Assembly: GCF_937936435.1 (NCBI RefSeq)
Contig: NZ_CALDDG010000097.1
Span: 1-36,894 of the forward strand
From: an uncultured Sulfuricurvum sp.
GTDB taxonomy: Bacteria; Campylobacterota; Campylobacteria; Campylobacterales; Sulfurimonadaceae
Length of the DNA stretch: 36,894 nt
Direction: 5' to 3'
Shown here: positions 16,740 to 24,619 of the stretch, piece by piece
Numbering within the stretch: position 1 is the stretch's first letter
How the letters are laid out: each line of letters opens with the position of its first letter
Program-made: the position numbers and the translations under genes
The notes under the pieces: model-generated
Seen by the model: the letters and a program-made list of their open reading frames with translations, nothing else
Database searches by the model: none
What the model was told of the DNA's origin: nothing

Positions 16740-16776
16740 TGTCAGCTTCGGCTGACACATTTTCTTCTTTTTTTTT
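16740..16776 (+). terminator. Intrinsic terminator of atpE
   Basis: TGTCAGC and GCTGACA form a 7-bp stem capped by a TTCG tetraloop, followed by a T-rich tract ending in T9. This is the clearest Rho-independent terminator in the window. It ends immediately before the tRNA gene. Confidence 0.9.
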
Positions 16777-16861
16777 GCGATCGTGGTGGAATTGGTAGAC
16801 ACGCTATCTTGAGGGGGTAGTGCCAGTAGGTGTGCGAGTTCAAATCTCGCCGATCGCACCA
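16777..16861 (+). tRNA. tRNA-Leu (anticodon GAG)
   Basis: The 7-bp acceptor stem pairs GCGATCG with CGATCGC, followed by discriminator A and an encoded CCA end. The D arm contains TGGAATTGGTAGACA, the anticodon stem is CTATC/GGTAG with loop TTGAGGG (anticodon GAG, reading CUC and CUU), and there is a long variable arm typical of class II leucine tRNAs. The T arm is GCGAG-TTCAAAT-CTCGC. It begins directly after the atpE T tract, so it is either read through from atpE or driven by a promoter I cannot see. Confidence 0.97.
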
Positions 16862-16911
16862 TCTTTCTAAATGTTTTACTTCAAGACTATTTTCTCCGTA
16901 ATTTATTTTCA

Positions 16912-16941
16912 TTGTCAATCTTGATTGAATTGCTGTATAAT
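16912..16941 (+). promoter_or_regulatory. Promoter of the CBS/PAS/GGDEF/EAL gene
   Basis: TTGTCA (16912-16917) and TATAAT (16936-16941) are separated by 18 bases, one of the few places in this window with both hexamers. The start codon lies about 22 bases after the expected transcription start. Confidence 0.65.
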
Positions 16942-16968
16942 CGCCCTAATCCATAAAGAGGTATTGTG

Positions 16969-19794
16969 ATGGCACTGCATGAACTCATTAGAATAACAAA
17001 TGATTTTTTAGACCTCACTGCCACACTCCGAACGGCGATAGAACGGATGGAAGAATCCGGTTCAAGTCATACCGTACTTATCGAAAATGCTACTCCTATC
17101 GCAATATTAACACTAAAAGAGATCATAAACCTTTACCATAATGGTATCGCCGATACGCAAAAGGCGATCGATTATGCAAGCTATCCGATTATCTCAATCC
17201 ATGACGATCGTCCTTTGGATATGGCAGTTGAAATGATGATCGATTATGAAATCCGCAGAATCGTCCTCATTAACGGATCGGGAGACTATGTCGGTACATT
17301 AACTCAAAGCGACGTTTTACGTTATTATGAATCGCAGGGAAGAGTGGATCATGAGGTGATGGGCTGTCTCAACAAACGCAATACGGCGCTCAAAGTTCCT
17401 TACGATACAACGGTAAAAGGGGCGATTGAGCAGATGCAATCGGCCTATCGTGACGTCATGATTGTTATGCGAGACGACAATCCGATCGGCATTGTGACGG
17501 AAAAAGATATTTTAATGCTGGCACATCAAAAAGTATCGCTTGAGAACCACATAGCCGATTATATGCATTCGCCAATCGTAACCGCCGAATTAAATGAAAA
17601 AATTCATACGATTATCGAGCGTATGAAGTTTGGAAATTTTCACCATTTGTTGGTCCGAAACGGAGAAAAAAATCTCTATGTACTGAGTGAAAAAGATTTA
17701 CTGCGCAACTATAATACGGCATTGGAAGTAAAGCTTGAAGCCAAACTGCGTGACGCCAAAGCGACCTATAATTTATTAGGACTGGCCTTTTGCGAGATTA
17801 TCGATCTGGGAGACGACCAGATTATCAAATGGCTGAATGCCGAAGCGATGCTGACTTTCGGTGTTAAGATAGATGATTCAATGTCCAAAATGCTGGGAGA
17901 TTCAGTTTGGGAAAAACTCATGCAGACGCTCCGCCGTCACGGTGGCGTAGAACGCGAACGGATCGATTTTGACGGGAAAGTCTATGAAGCGACACTTTTA
18001 GAAGCAGAAGTCAACGGTCAAAATATTCTCAAACTGTTTTTGAATGATGTAAGCGAATTGATCCGTTTAGGGGAAGAATTACGGAAAAGTTTGGAACATA
18101 CGATTGAACTCGAACAGGAAAAGAGCCGTTTGTATCTTGAAGTCGCATCGGTGGTTATGCTTGCCTTAGACACGGAAGGAAATATTACTTTGATCAATCC
18201 GAAAGGGTGTGCTTTGCTGGGAGTGAGCAAAGAAGAGGCTCTCGGAAAAAATTGGTTTGACCATTTTGTAGACAAAGAACAGGTGGCGGAAACCAAAGCA
18301 CTTTTTAACGCCGTTTTGTCGGGTGAAGAGTCTGTTGTCGAATATTTGGAAAATCAAGTCAGAACCAAAAGCGGAGAGAAACGGATCATCGCGTGGCATA
18401 ACGCGATATTGAAAAATACGGAAGGAAAAATTATCGGTACATTCTCTTCGGGAGAGGACATTACAAAGATTCGGGAATCGGAACGGGAGATCCATTGGAT
18501 GGCCCATTATGACAAATTGACTAAACTTCCGAACCGTTTATTACTCTCTGCACGGTTGGAGCATTCGATTGAGCGTTCGCGCAGAGAGCATAAAAAATTG
18601 GGTGTTTTGTATATCGATATCGACCATTTCAAAGACATTAACGAATCGTTCGGATATGAAACGGGAGATTTGGTAATCGCCCGTATCGCTATGAGGCTGG
18701 AGGGGATCATTCGTCAGGAAGATACGATCGGACGTGTCGGAGGAGATGAATTTATCGTTGTGCTTGAAGCTCTGGAAGATATTACCGAGTGTGAGCGGAT
18801 TCTAAAAGAGATTATGCGTGTGTTCGGAGAGAAAGTCGAGACGTCGCAAAGCGATTTTCAACTCACGGGAAGTATCGGAATCGCCATATACCCCGATGAC
18901 GGCGATGATGGGGAGACATTGCTGAAAAATGCCGATATCGCATTGCGCCAAGCGAAAGAGACCGGGCATAACAACTATTGCTATTTTACACAAGAGATGA
19001 GTGTCCAGCTGTTTGAACGGGTATTGATGGAGCGGGAATTGCGCCGTGCGGTTGATGAGAAGGAGTTTGTCGTCTATTATCAACCTCAAGTTGATCTTCA
19101 TACGGGTGCCATAATCGGGGCGGAAGCGTTGGTGCGATGGAAGCATCCGAGTCTGGGTATCATCCGTCCGGATATGTTTATTCCGTTGGCGGAAACGAAT
19201 CAGCTGATTATCCCTATCGGTGAAGAGGTACTGTTGCAATCGTGCCGTTGCATAAAACGACTGATTGATGAGGGGCTTTTTGAAGGAAGAATATCGATCA
19301 ACGTGTCGGGGAAACAGTTTGAACGTCCCGATGTCGTTGAAACAATCAACCGAATCATCGGTGAGAGCGGACTGGATGTGAAGTATGTCGAATTGGAGAT
19401 TACGGAGAGCGTTTTGATGAGCAATCCTAAGGCATTGGGAGAAAAATTAATTGCCCTCAAAGCATTAGGAGTCGAAGTGGCTATCGATGATTTCGGCACC
19501 GGATATTCAAGTCTCAGTTATCTCAAAACATTCCCGATTGACAAACTGAAAATCGATCAATCGTTTGTCCGAGGCATTCCGAATGATGAACAAGACAGCG
19601 CGATCGTTAAAGCGATTATCGCAATGGCCGATGCTCTCGGGCTTAAGACGATTGCGGAAGGGATAGAGGAAGAGGATCAAAATCTTTTTTTACAGCAACA
19701 CGGATGCCAGCAAGGGCAAGGATATCTTTATGCCAGACCTCTGGATGAAAAAGGTTTTGAAACATATCTGCGCGATTACAAAACGCTCCGCTAA
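16969..19794 (+). CDS. CBS-PAS-GGDEF-EAL cyclic-di-GMP signalling protein
   Basis: This 941-residue protein has a long sensory part and both cyclic-di-GMP domains. Residues 1-250 contain CBS-type repeats (PIISIHDDRPLDMAVEMMID, then ALKVPYDTTVKGAIEQMQ and SPIVTAELNEKIHTIIERM), which usually bind adenine nucleotides. A PAS-like region and a clearer PAS domain (about 380-500) follow. The GGDEF domain keeps VGGDEF and an upstream inhibitory site RQED five residues before it. The EAL domain keeps AEALVRW, ISINVSGKQF, EITES, DDFGTGYSS and KIDQSFV, so both synthesis and breakdown look possible. No transmembrane helix is seen, so it is cytoplasmic. ATG 16969 is preferred over GTG 16966 because AGAGG then lies seven bases away. 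Confidence 0.93.
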   Translation: MALHELIRITNDFLDLTATLRTAIERMEESGSSHTVLIENATPIAILTLKEIINLYHNGIADTQKAIDYASYPIISIHDDRPLDMAVEMMIDYEIRRIVLINGSGDYVGTLTQSDVLRYYESQGRVDHEVMGCLNKRNTALKVPYDTTVKGAIEQMQSAYRDVMIVMRDDNPIGIVTEKDILMLAHQKVSLENHIADYMHSPIVTAELNEKIHTIIERMKFGNFHHLLVRNGEKNLYVLSEKDLLRNYNTALEVKLEAKLRDAKATYNLLGLAFCEIIDLGDDQIIKWLNAEAMLTFGVKIDDSMSKMLGDSVWEKLMQTLRRHGGVERERIDFDGKVYEATLLEAEVNGQNILKLFLNDVSELIRLGEELRKSLEHTIELEQEKSRLYLEVASVVMLALDTEGNITLINPKGCALLGVSKEEALGKNWFDHFVDKEQVAETKALFNAVLSGEESVVEYLENQVRTKSGEKRIIAWHNAILKNTEGKIIGTFSSGEDITKIRESEREIHWMAHYDKLTKLPNRLLLSARLEHSIERSRREHKKLGVLYIDIDHFKDINESFGYETGDLVIARIAMRLEGIIRQEDTIGRVGGDEFIVVLEALEDITECERILKEIMRVFGEKVETSQSDFQLTGSIGIAIYPDDGDDGETLLKNADIALRQAKETGHNNYCYFTQEMSVQLFERVLMERELRRAVDEKEFVVYYQPQVDLHTGAIIGAEALVRWKHPSLGIIRPDMFIPLAETNQLIIPIGEEVLLQSCRCIKRLIDEGLFEGRISINVSGKQFERPDVVETINRIIGESGLDVKYVELEITESVLMSNPKALGEKLIALKALGVEVAIDDFGTGYSSLSYLKTFPIDKLKIDQSFVRGIPNDEQDSAIVKAIIAMADALGLKTIAEGIEEEDQNLFLQQHGCQQGQGYLYARPLDEKGFETYLRDYKTLR

Positions 19795-19818
19795 GAGGGA
19801 AAATCATCATTTTCTCTA
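19795..19818 (+). terminator. Possible weak terminator after the GGDEF/EAL gene
   Basis: GAGGGAAAAT and ATTTTCTCT form an imperfect A/T-rich stem around CATC directly after the stop codon. The stem is weak and no T run follows. Confidence 0.35.
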
Positions 19819-19840
19819 GCGTTAGAAGAAATTGTTTTGC

Positions 19841-19846
19841 TACAAT
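19841..19846 (+). promoter_or_regulatory. Possible -10 box of the acidic protein gene
   Basis: TACAAT is 28 bases before the start codon, leaving room for an AAGGA ribosome-binding site. There is no matching -35. Confidence 0.4.
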
Positions 19847-19874
19847 GAGGATATTAAATCATTAAGGATAACCG

Positions 19875-20225
19875 ATGGCCTATATTGCACAATTAAAACA
19901 CCTTATTCAAAACGAGTTGATCCCGGACGTCGAAGAACATATCGACGATATCTTCGAAGGGATCGCTTCAGCTAAAGATGCGACTCCGCAAGAACGCGCG
20001 CAGCTCGAAGACATGCAAGCGTTAAGAGATGAGTACAAAGAACTTCTCAAAGAGCTTCAAAGCGGAGATATCGACGAAGAAGAGGCCGAACAACTCTATA
20101 CCGAATTGACCTCCATGCGTGAAGAGGGCGATGAAGACGATGATTTGATGTATGACGAAGACGAGGATGAAGACGAAGACGATTATGATGAATTTGACCT
20201 CGACGACGAAGACGATCAGTATTAA
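19875..20225 (+). CDS. Highly acidic small protein of unknown function
   Basis: I do not recognise a named family. The 116 residues split in two: an N-terminal helical part (about 1-75) rich in Glu, Gln and Leu, and a tail from about residue 83 that is almost wholly Asp and Glu with a few Tyr. The expected charge is strongly negative. Such tails occur in nucleic-acid mimics, histone-like chaperones and metal-binding proteins, but nothing here decides between them. AAGGATAACCG precedes the ATG. The stop TAATG overlaps the exonuclease start by one base, so the two proteins are probably made together; a link to DNA or RNA processing is inference. Confidence 0.75.
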   Translation: MAYIAQLKHLIQNELIPDVEEHIDDIFEGIASAKDATPQERAQLEDMQALRDEYKELLKELQSGDIDEEEAEQLYTELTSMREEGDEDDDLMYDEDEDEDEDDYDEFDLDDEDDQY

Positions 20226-20971
20226 TGGCGCTTTTCGTTTTACTCGATACGGAGACGACGGGTGCCGGCGAGAATGACCGTATCATTCAGCTGGGATATA
20301 TGGTTTTAGACGGAAAAAAAGTGGATGTTTACAACGATATGTGTTCCAGCGACGTCCCCATCGCATACGGAGCGATGGAAGTGCACGGTATTACTCCCGA
20401 TATGATCGAAGGAAGGCCTCCGTGCAGTGAAACCGATGCATTTAAAAAATTGTGCGAAATTAATACGCCCGACAACGTATTGATTATTCACAATGCCCCT
20501 TTTGATCTGGGCATGCTTTCCAAAGAAAATTTTACGTCCAAAATGCGCCTGATCGATACGCTTCGATGTGCCAAGCACCTTTTTGAAGATGAAGAAGCGC
20601 ACCGGTTGCAATATTTTCGATACCGTTTGGGTTTGTATAAAATCGAACAAAAAGAGGCGGATGCGTTGGGGATAGAAGTAAAAGCGCACGATGCGATCGG
20701 AGACGTTTTAGTGCTGAAACTCTTTTTGAGCGAGTTGCGAAAACGTCTTGAAGAGCGCTTCGGTGCGGTCAATCCTATCGATAAGCTGGTCGAGTTGACG
20801 CAAACTCCGGTATTTAATACCCGTCCGCTCAAATTTGGAAAGTACAAAGGGAAAACGCTCACCGAGATCGCTCAAAACGATAAAGGGTATCTTTCCTGGA
20901 TGCTCGGGAATATGGAAAGTCTAGACGAAGATATGCGTTACAGTATCGGACGGGTTTTGGAATCCGTCTGA
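20225..20971 (+). CDS. DnaQ-like DEDDh 3'-5' exonuclease with C-terminal DUF3820-like segment
   Basis: The 248 residues begin with a DEDDh exonuclease domain: FVLLDTETTGAGENDRIIQL supplies the first Asp and Glu, VLIIHNAPFDLGML the second Asp, and VKAHDAIGDVLVLKL the His and final Asp. All catalytic residues are present, so it is likely active on single-stranded DNA or RNA ends. After residue ~190 there is a second small module, PLKFGKYKGKTLTEIAQ followed by GYLSWMLGNM, like the short domain found in DUF3820 proteins and fused to some exonucleases. It is not the DNA polymerase III epsilon subunit by context. It is coupled to the acidic protein by a one-base overlap and converges on the Sel1 gene three bases later. 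Confidence 0.85.
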   Translation: MALFVLLDTETTGAGENDRIIQLGYMVLDGKKVDVYNDMCSSDVPIAYGAMEVHGITPDMIEGRPPCSETDAFKKLCEINTPDNVLIIHNAPFDLGMLSKENFTSKMRLIDTLRCAKHLFEDEEAHRLQYFRYRLGLYKIEQKEADALGIEVKAHDAIGDVLVLKLFLSELRKRLEERFGAVNPIDKLVELTQTPVFNTRPLKFGKYKGKTLTEIAQNDKGYLSWMLGNMESLDEDMRYSIGRVLESV

Positions 20972-20974
20972 TAT

Positions 20975-21235
20975 TTAAAATGTCGTTTTGGTCGAAGTCG
21001 CGATTTCACTGAGACGGTAAGCCGCATCGGTATGGCCGTTGCGCATCGCTTTTTTCCACCACTCCATAGCTTGATCGATATCTTTTTCGACCCCTTCGCC
21101 GTAGAAATAGATCATTCCCATATGAAACTGCGCTTCAGCGTTGCGCTTATACGCGGCGAGAGGATAGAGAATTTCATAGGCTTTGGCATAATCTCCGGCA
21201 TCGTACGCCGCAATCCCGTCATAAAGTTCCTGCAT
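20975..21235 (-). CDS. Small Sel1-repeat (TPR-like) protein
   Basis: The 86 residues form about two Sel1/TPR helical repeats: GDYAKAYEILYPLAAYKRNA followed by EAQFHMGMIYFYGEGVEKDI and DQAMEWWKKAMRNGHTDAAY. The Y-x-x-G-x-G-V-x-x-D core is the Sel1 signature. There is no signal peptide, so it is probably cytoplasmic and mediates protein contacts. AAAGGA lies nine bases before the ATG, and a TATAAT is found on the minus strand at 21270-21265. The first helix pair has no preceding repeats, so the protein looks complete rather than a fragment. Partner unknown. Confidence 0.8.
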   Translation of the reverse strand: MQELYDGIAAYDAGDYAKAYEILYPLAAYKRNAEAQFHMGMIYFYGEGVEKDIDQAMEWWKKAMRNGHTDAAYRLSEIATSTKTTF

Positions 21236-21264
21236 CGTAAAAAATCCTTTAAATAATTCGTACC

Positions 21265-21270
21265 ATTATA
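21265..21270 (-). promoter_or_regulatory. -10 box of the Sel1-repeat gene
   Basis: TATAAT on the minus strand, 30 bases from the start codon. It is divergent from the plus-strand -10 at 21301. Confidence 0.5.
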
Positions 21271-21300
21271 CCTTTGTGTGATTTTTTTAGGCTGATAGAT

Positions 21301-21306
21301 TATAAT
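21301..21306 (+). promoter_or_regulatory. -10 box of the LRV/MoxR/VWA/helicase cassette; leaderless start likely
   Basis: TATAAT ends six bases before the ATG at 21313 and no ribosome-binding site lies between (GCGCGG). Transcription would start at or next to the A of ATG. The upstream stretch contains a T7 run, typical of promoters in this phylum, and no strong -35. Confidence 0.6.
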
Positions 21307-21312
21307 GCGCGG

Positions 21313-22554
21313 ATGAACTATGAGCAATTTTCGGGACGATCGGTCTTGCTATTGGGGAAAACCCGTGCTTTGAATACGGAGGAGTTTGATACTCTACTGA
21401 AACTCCATAAAATAGAGCGTGTTAGCAGTTATAACGACGAAGTCGCCCTGATTATCGAAGGGCGGATGATGAATCCGTATGAGCAGGAAGAATCGGCGCG
21501 TCTGTACGAAATGCAAAATTGCCCTATCGTCGAACTCTCCGGCGTAGAAGAGTGGCTATGCCGATCCATTGAACCTAACCGATTATTGATGAGCCTCAAA
21601 CTTTCTCGTAATCAGGAACGGCTTGTCGATTTTTTACAAAATCCCTATATTACAGATGAGCTGTTTTTCAAACTTTTGAAGCTTTATGATTGGCGGAATG
21701 AGGGGTTATTTGATAACGACGCCAACCGCGACGTGACTGCTTCGATCATCGGACGGTTTTACGAAAATTTAGATCGGAATCACAATGTTCAGTATGCAAT
21801 GAGCGGCTTGGCGCATCTGATTGAGCGTTATGGAAATGCAGAGTTGATAGAAGCAATTGCCGAGCTTGCCCCGATTGCACGTGAAATCAAGAATCCTATC
21901 GATCGATCGTATAACGGGGTGTTGGATGCGATTGCACTGCATCCTGATACTCCCGAATCATTGCTTCGGCAGCTGCTTACAGAACGTTCCGAACTCTTAG
22001 CCCATCGGGTTCCCCTCTCGCTTGAAGAGGAGCTGTTGAAAGTCGAAAAACTTCACCCGATTTTGGCGCAGAATGAATCGCTCTCTCATCGGGGAGTAGA
22101 ATTATTGGCCGATACGGCAGGTGAGCTTTTGGCCAAACACATTGTTTTGGATGAAACGTGGTTTGAACGGTTTACCGCTGTATATCTTCTCCAACTGGCA
22201 TCGAATCCCACACTTACCGAACGGATGCAAGAGATACTGATCCGGAGTGAACATGATGAAGTGATGAATGCATTGGCATCCAACAGTGCTTTGAGTCCAG
22301 CGCGTTGTACGTATCTCCATTCATTAGGCCGTTTTTCGGCGGCATTGGCAGCGAATCCGTCATTATCGGATAAGATTTTAGTAGAATTGTCCCAAAGTAA
22401 CGATCCTTCCATTTTAGCGGCACTTGCTGCCAACCCCTCTACACCGATAGATGTGTTGTATCAGCTCTCACTGGATCAGCGGTTTGAGCGGAGCGTTAAA
22501 ACCAATCCGGCTTTCGGAAAACATATACAAACTCACAACATAGGATGGAGCTGA
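21313..22554 (+). CDS. LRV-like repeat protein, first gene of a MoxR/VWA cassette
   Basis: No firm family is recognised. The 413 residues start with a compact alpha/beta stretch (SVLLLGKTRALNTEEFDTLL, about 8-90) that resembles a BRCT-type domain, followed by helical sequence. From about residue 295 to the end there are four to five repeats of 24-26 residues, each beginning L/V-A-S/A-N-P/S-x-L/T (LASNPTLTERM, LASNSALSPAR, LAANPSLSDKI, LAANPSTPIDV, VKTNPAFG). This is the pattern of leucine-rich repeat variant solenoids. I start at ATG 21313 since upstream codons in frame overlap the promoter. The stop overlaps the AAA+ gene (TGATG), so the products are probably partners. A role as substrate adaptor is inference. 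Confidence 0.75.
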   Translation: MNYEQFSGRSVLLLGKTRALNTEEFDTLLKLHKIERVSSYNDEVALIIEGRMMNPYEQEESARLYEMQNCPIVELSGVEEWLCRSIEPNRLLMSLKLSRNQERLVDFLQNPYITDELFFKLLKLYDWRNEGLFDNDANRDVTASIIGRFYENLDRNHNVQYAMSGLAHLIERYGNAELIEAIAELAPIAREIKNPIDRSYNGVLDAIALHPDTPESLLRQLLTERSELLAHRVPLSLEEELLKVEKLHPILAQNESLSHRGVELLADTAGELLAKHIVLDETWFERFTAVYLLQLASNPTLTERMQEILIRSEHDEVMNALASNSALSPARCTYLHSLGRFSAALAANPSLSDKILVELSQSNDPSILAALAANPSTPIDVLYQLSLDQRFERSVKTNPAFGKHIQTHNIGWS

Positions 22555-23546
22555 TGCGAACCAAAGATACCATAGAGACGATGCGCTCGCTCATAGAATC
22601 GAAAATACCGACTTTTCTGTGGGGAGCACCCGGTATCGGAAAATCGTCCATCATAAAACAAATAGCCCGCGAAAACGGCATCGAGTGTATCGATCTGCGT
22701 CTGTCGCTGATGGACCCGACCGACCTTAAAGGGATACCGTTTTATGAGAGAGATACTCACAGCGCATTGTGGGCGCCGCCGTCATTTTTACCGCGTGAGG
22801 GGAGAGGAATTCTTTTCCTCGATGAGCTCAACTCCGCCGCCCCTGCCGTACAGGCTTCGGCATACCAGCTGATTTTGGATCGCAAGGTGGGAGAATATAC
22901 CCTGCCCGATGGCTGGGCGATTGTTGCGGCGGGTAACCGCGAGGGAGATCGCGGGGTCGTGTACCGTCTTCCTTCTCCTTTGGCAAACCGATTTGTCCAT
23001 ATCGAGATGGAAGTAAACGCTACCGATTGGCGCGATTGGGCACTTAGCCGAAGGATCGATGAGCGGGTTGTCGCCTACATCGGATTTAAAAACAGTGCAC
23101 TGTTCGGATTTGACCCGCTCAAAAATGAGCGAAGCTTTGCAACCCCCCGCAGTTGGGAAGCGGTTCATACGATAGTAAACAGCTCGCTATCCAAAACGCT
23201 TTGGCTGGAAGCAATCAGCGGGGCGGTGGGTGAAGCTGCTGCCGTCGATTTTTTAGGTTTTTGTCAGGTGATGGATAAGCTCCCCGATGTTGATGCGATT
23301 CTACGCGGAGAGGAGAGTGAAGCACCGACGGATCTTTCTACACTCTATGCACTCTCATCGGCCTTAGTAACGCGTGTGCTGAGCACACCCTCGGATGAAG
23401 CAGTCTCACATCTTTTGCGCTACACTCTGAAACTCAAAAACGAATTTGCGGTGATGATCGTTCAGGATCTTCAGCGTCAAGGAGTTTCGATGGAACATCT
23501 CGATGCGTTCGGCGAATGGGTGGAAGCGTACGCCTATCTGTTATGA
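22554..23546 (+). CDS. MoxR-type AAA+ ATPase
   Basis: The 330-residue protein is a MoxR/CbbQ-like AAA+ ATPase. Walker A is GAPGIGKS (residues 24-31), Walker B is GILFLDELN (about 85-93), sensor 1 is IVAAGN, and the arginine region follows in LPSPLANRFVH. A C-terminal helical lid ends the protein. MoxR ATPases work as hexamers that remodel or activate target complexes, nearly always with a VWA-domain partner, which is the next gene. I start at ATG 22554, since AGGA lies eight bases upstream; the earlier ATG 22545 sits inside that site. The stop overlaps the VWA gene as ATGA, so the pair is coupled. Confidence 0.9.
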   Translation: MRTKDTIETMRSLIESKIPTFLWGAPGIGKSSIIKQIARENGIECIDLRLSLMDPTDLKGIPFYERDTHSALWAPPSFLPREGRGILFLDELNSAAPAVQASAYQLILDRKVGEYTLPDGWAIVAAGNREGDRGVVYRLPSPLANRFVHIEMEVNATDWRDWALSRRIDERVVAYIGFKNSALFGFDPLKNERSFATPRSWEAVHTIVNSSLSKTLWLEAISGAVGEAAAVDFLGFCQVMDKLPDVDAILRGEESEAPTDLSTLYALSSALVTRVLSTPSDEAVSHLLRYTLKLKNEFAVMIVQDLQRQGVSMEHLDAFGEWVEAYAYLL

Positions 23547-24619
23547 TCGATTTTTCTCCCCTTAAAGCCAAACTTCTCCTCGAATACCCATTTTTCGGGA
23601 CGATTGCATCGGGAATGGAGACGGTGCAAAACGATAATATCGAGAGTTTCGCGACACGCGAGAACACGATTGAGTACCGTGAAGCCTACATCGAATCTCT
23701 AAGTAATGATGAGCGTTTGTTTGTTTTGTGCAACGGTGCGCTGCATGAAGCGCTATCCCATACGCTGCGCCGCGGAAATCGGAGCCCGTGGCTGTGGGCA
23801 ATGGCATGCGACTATGCGATCAATGCACTCCTGATCGATAACGGTTTTACCGCCCCTCCACAAATCACCTATGACAAACGGTTCGGAACGCTCAGTACGG
23901 AAGAGATCTATGCTGAGCTCGCACTGGAGTTTTTAGATCAGGAACAAAATGATCGAGACAGTGATGATCGCCGAGACGGTGAAAGTGCGGATGAGAAGCT
24001 TTCCCGTGCTCAGCGTGAACGTCGCACACACGAAGCGATGGAAAAAGACGATCCACTCTCCGAGGCATTTGCACGGCAGTTCGGGTTACTCTCAAAAAGC
24101 CGAATCGACTGGAGAAACGAATTGCGCGATTGTATCGGCGGGCACTACATCAGTGATTACACCCTTATCCCCCCCTCAAAAAAACTTCTTTATGAGGGGA
24201 TATATCTGCCGGGATCATCGTCACGCCATCTGGATTTGGCTATTGCAATTGACAGTTCGGGATCGGTGGATGAGGGATTGCTCTCAACCTTTATCGCTGA
24301 GGTCGAATCGATTATGGAGACATTCGGCTCGTACACTATCGATCTGGTGGTATGTGATGATCGGATCCGAAGCCATACGCGGTTTGAAAACGGGGAGAGT
24401 ATCGAATATACATTGAACGGAGGAGGGGGAACCGATTTTATTCCGGTATTCGAACTGATTGAATCGTGGATGCAGCGTCCGAAAGTTCTTTTGTATTTTA
24501 CCGATCTGGACGGTAAATTCCCTCCGTATGAACCGCCCTATGAGGTGCTTTGGATCGCACCGCAACTCGCAGATGTGCCGTTTGGCCGGGTGATTGTATT
24601 AAAGGATGAAAATGGTTGA
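23543..24619 (+). CDS. VWA-domain protein with DUF2201-like N-terminal part
   Basis: The 358 residues contain an N-terminal helical region and a C-terminal von Willebrand A domain. The metal-ion-dependent adhesion site is complete: AIDSSGSVD (Asp237-x-Ser-x-Ser), GGGGTDFIPV (Thr), and LYFTDLDGKFP (Asp321). The N-terminal part (ALHEALSHTLRRGNRSPWLW and DYAINALLIDNGF) resembles DUF2201 proteins, which carry a metallopeptidase-like HExxH; here the motif is HEALSH, one residue longer, so a peptidase role is doubtful. A charged linker (about 130-170) is rich in Asp, Arg and Glu. It is the expected partner of the upstream MoxR ATPase and overlaps the helicase gene by eight bases. Confidence 0.85.
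   Translation: MIDFSPLKAKLLLEYPFFGTIASGMETVQNDNIESFATRENTIEYREAYIESLSNDERLFVLCNGALHEALSHTLRRGNRSPWLWAMACDYAINALLIDNGFTAPPQITYDKRFGTLSTEEIYAELALEFLDQEQNDRDSDDRRDGESADEKLSRAQRERRTHEAMEKDDPLSEAFARQFGLLSKSRIDWRNELRDCIGGHYISDYTLIPPSKKLLYEGIYLPGSSSRHLDLAIAIDSSGSVDEGLLSTFIAEVESIMETFGSYTIDLVVCDDRIRSHTRFENGESIEYTLNGGGGTDFIPVFELIESWMQRPKVLLYFTDLDGKFPPYEPPYEVLWIAPQLADVPFGRVIVLKDENG

Noticed and set aside
16740..16861. tRNA-Leu as a phage or island attachment site
   Set aside because: No integrase gene and no partial repeat of the tRNA 3' end were seen downstream.
23543..24619. Active zinc peptidase in the VWA protein
   Set aside because: The motif reads HExxxH rather than HExxH, so catalytic function cannot be supported.
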